Source of the DNA: Phycisphaerae bacterium
GTDB taxonomy: Bacteria; Planctomycetota; Phycisphaerae; Sedimentisphaerales; Anaerobacaceae
Reading direction: 5' to 3'
DNA length: 6,941 nt
Assembly (NCBI GenBank): GCA_030609625.1
Contig: JAUWBX010000101.1
Location: 1 to 6,941 of the forward strand
Each line of letters begins with the position of its first letter. The first letter of the stretch is position 1. Below are positions 6,723-6,941 of this stretch, one piece after another. Below the pieces are notes generated by a model that worked only from the letters and a program-made list of their open reading frames with translations, had not been told where the DNA came from and searched no databases. The translations under genes were made by a program, and so were the position numbers.

Positions 6723-6815
6723 ATGAGTGCGCCAAGCGAAGCTGATGTGAGCAAGCTGGACAATCCAGCCTGGTCAAAGGCTAACCACCAGGCCAGAACT
6801 GAACTTTGCGTGTAA
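6723..6815 (+). CDS. Small 30-codon ORF, unknown
   Basis: The ORF begins 11 nt after the beta-helix stop. Its AGGAG (6711-6715) overlaps that stop codon and stands 7 nt before the ATG, a layout suited to coupled translation. The peptide is hydrophilic (MSAPSEADVSKLDNPAW at its start), with no signal or membrane segment. Its TAA overlaps the ribosome-binding site of the next ORF. I recognise no family. It may be a small protein, a coupling leader or the stump of a broken gene. Confidence 0.35.
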   Translation: MSAPSEADVSKLDNPAWSKANHQARTELCV

Positions 6816-6829
6816 GGAGGTAACGAATT

Positions 6830-6941
6830 ATGCGAAGCCAAAGGAAAGGCGGTTTATCGGCCACAACGCAAGTGAAGGTATTCAGCCCCGAAATTGCCAA
6901 CATTGCACGAGGCCAAGGGATTCATAACTTGGAAGCCAGTA
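6830..6941 (+). CDS. Start of an unrecognised gene, runs off the right edge
   Basis: An ATG at 6830 follows a full AAGGAGG (6814-6820) with a 9-nt spacer, and the frame stays open for 37 codons to the window end. The peptide begins MRSQRKGGLSATTQVKVF, basic at first and without a hydrophobic signal, so a cytoplasmic product is likely. The ribosome-binding site is among the best in the window, which supports a real gene. It is probably cotranscribed with the beta-helix gene, since no terminator is seen between them. Too little is visible to name a family. Confidence 0.5.
   Translation, partial: MRSQRKGGLSATTQVKVFSPEIANIARGQGIHNLEAS

Noticed and set aside
6149..6841. Minus-strand frame of 230 codons
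   Set aside because: It is antisense to the beta-helix repeats, the small ORF and the next gene start, all of which have better evidence.

Overview
The window looks like a piece of a glycan-degradation locus from a bacterium of the Planctomycetota / Verrucomicrobiota / Lentisphaerota type or a related uncultured phylum. This is inferred from gene content: a Tat-exported Gfo/Idh/MocA oxidoreductase, a secreted heparinase II/III-like lyase, an M14 zinc carboxypeptidase and a secreted right-handed beta-helix protein. No rRNA or other taxonomic marker is present, so the assignment stays tentative.

Layout, left to right. Positions 1-376 (minus) hold the N-terminal 125 codons of a Gfo/Idh/MocA oxidoreductase that runs off the left edge, with a very good sigma70-type promoter at 454-483. 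Positions 377-946 are a noncoding gap. Positions 947 to about 1456 (plus) are the 5' ribozyme part of a group II intron; its EBS1 loop pairs over 7 bp with the sequence directly upstream of the proposed 5' splice site. The reverse transcriptase is not recognisable and a proper domain V is missing, so the intron appears to be a remnant or a strongly degenerate copy. It lies tail-to-tail with the next gene.

Positions 4977 down to 1657 (minus) form one continuous frame broken only by a TAA at 2539-2541. The first part is a secreted heparinase II/III-like lyase. Near its C-terminus it runs without a stop into the start of an M14 metallopeptidase, and the TAA cuts that M14 domain before its zinc site. 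The rest of the M14 domain, with all expected metal and catalytic residues, follows in the same frame. This is either a recent pseudogene, a sequencing error or, least likely, readthrough.

Positions 5043-5338 are a compact divergent control region. A promoter at 5060-5088 drives the lyase leftward. A near-perfect promoter at 5134-5161 drives the beta-helix protein rightward, and a 14-bp palindrome covers its -35 box. The beta-helix protein (5339-6712) is followed by a 30-codon ORF with its own ribosome-binding site and by the start of an unrecognised gene (from 6830) that leaves the window.

Taken together, the lyase and beta-helix protein are probably exported and act on the same acidic polysaccharide under shared control, and the oxidoreductase may process a released sugar. 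The substrate cannot be read from the sequence. I see no defence system, CRISPR array or tRNA. The unusual points are the interrupted lyase-peptidase fusion and the intron remnant with an intact exon-recognition loop.
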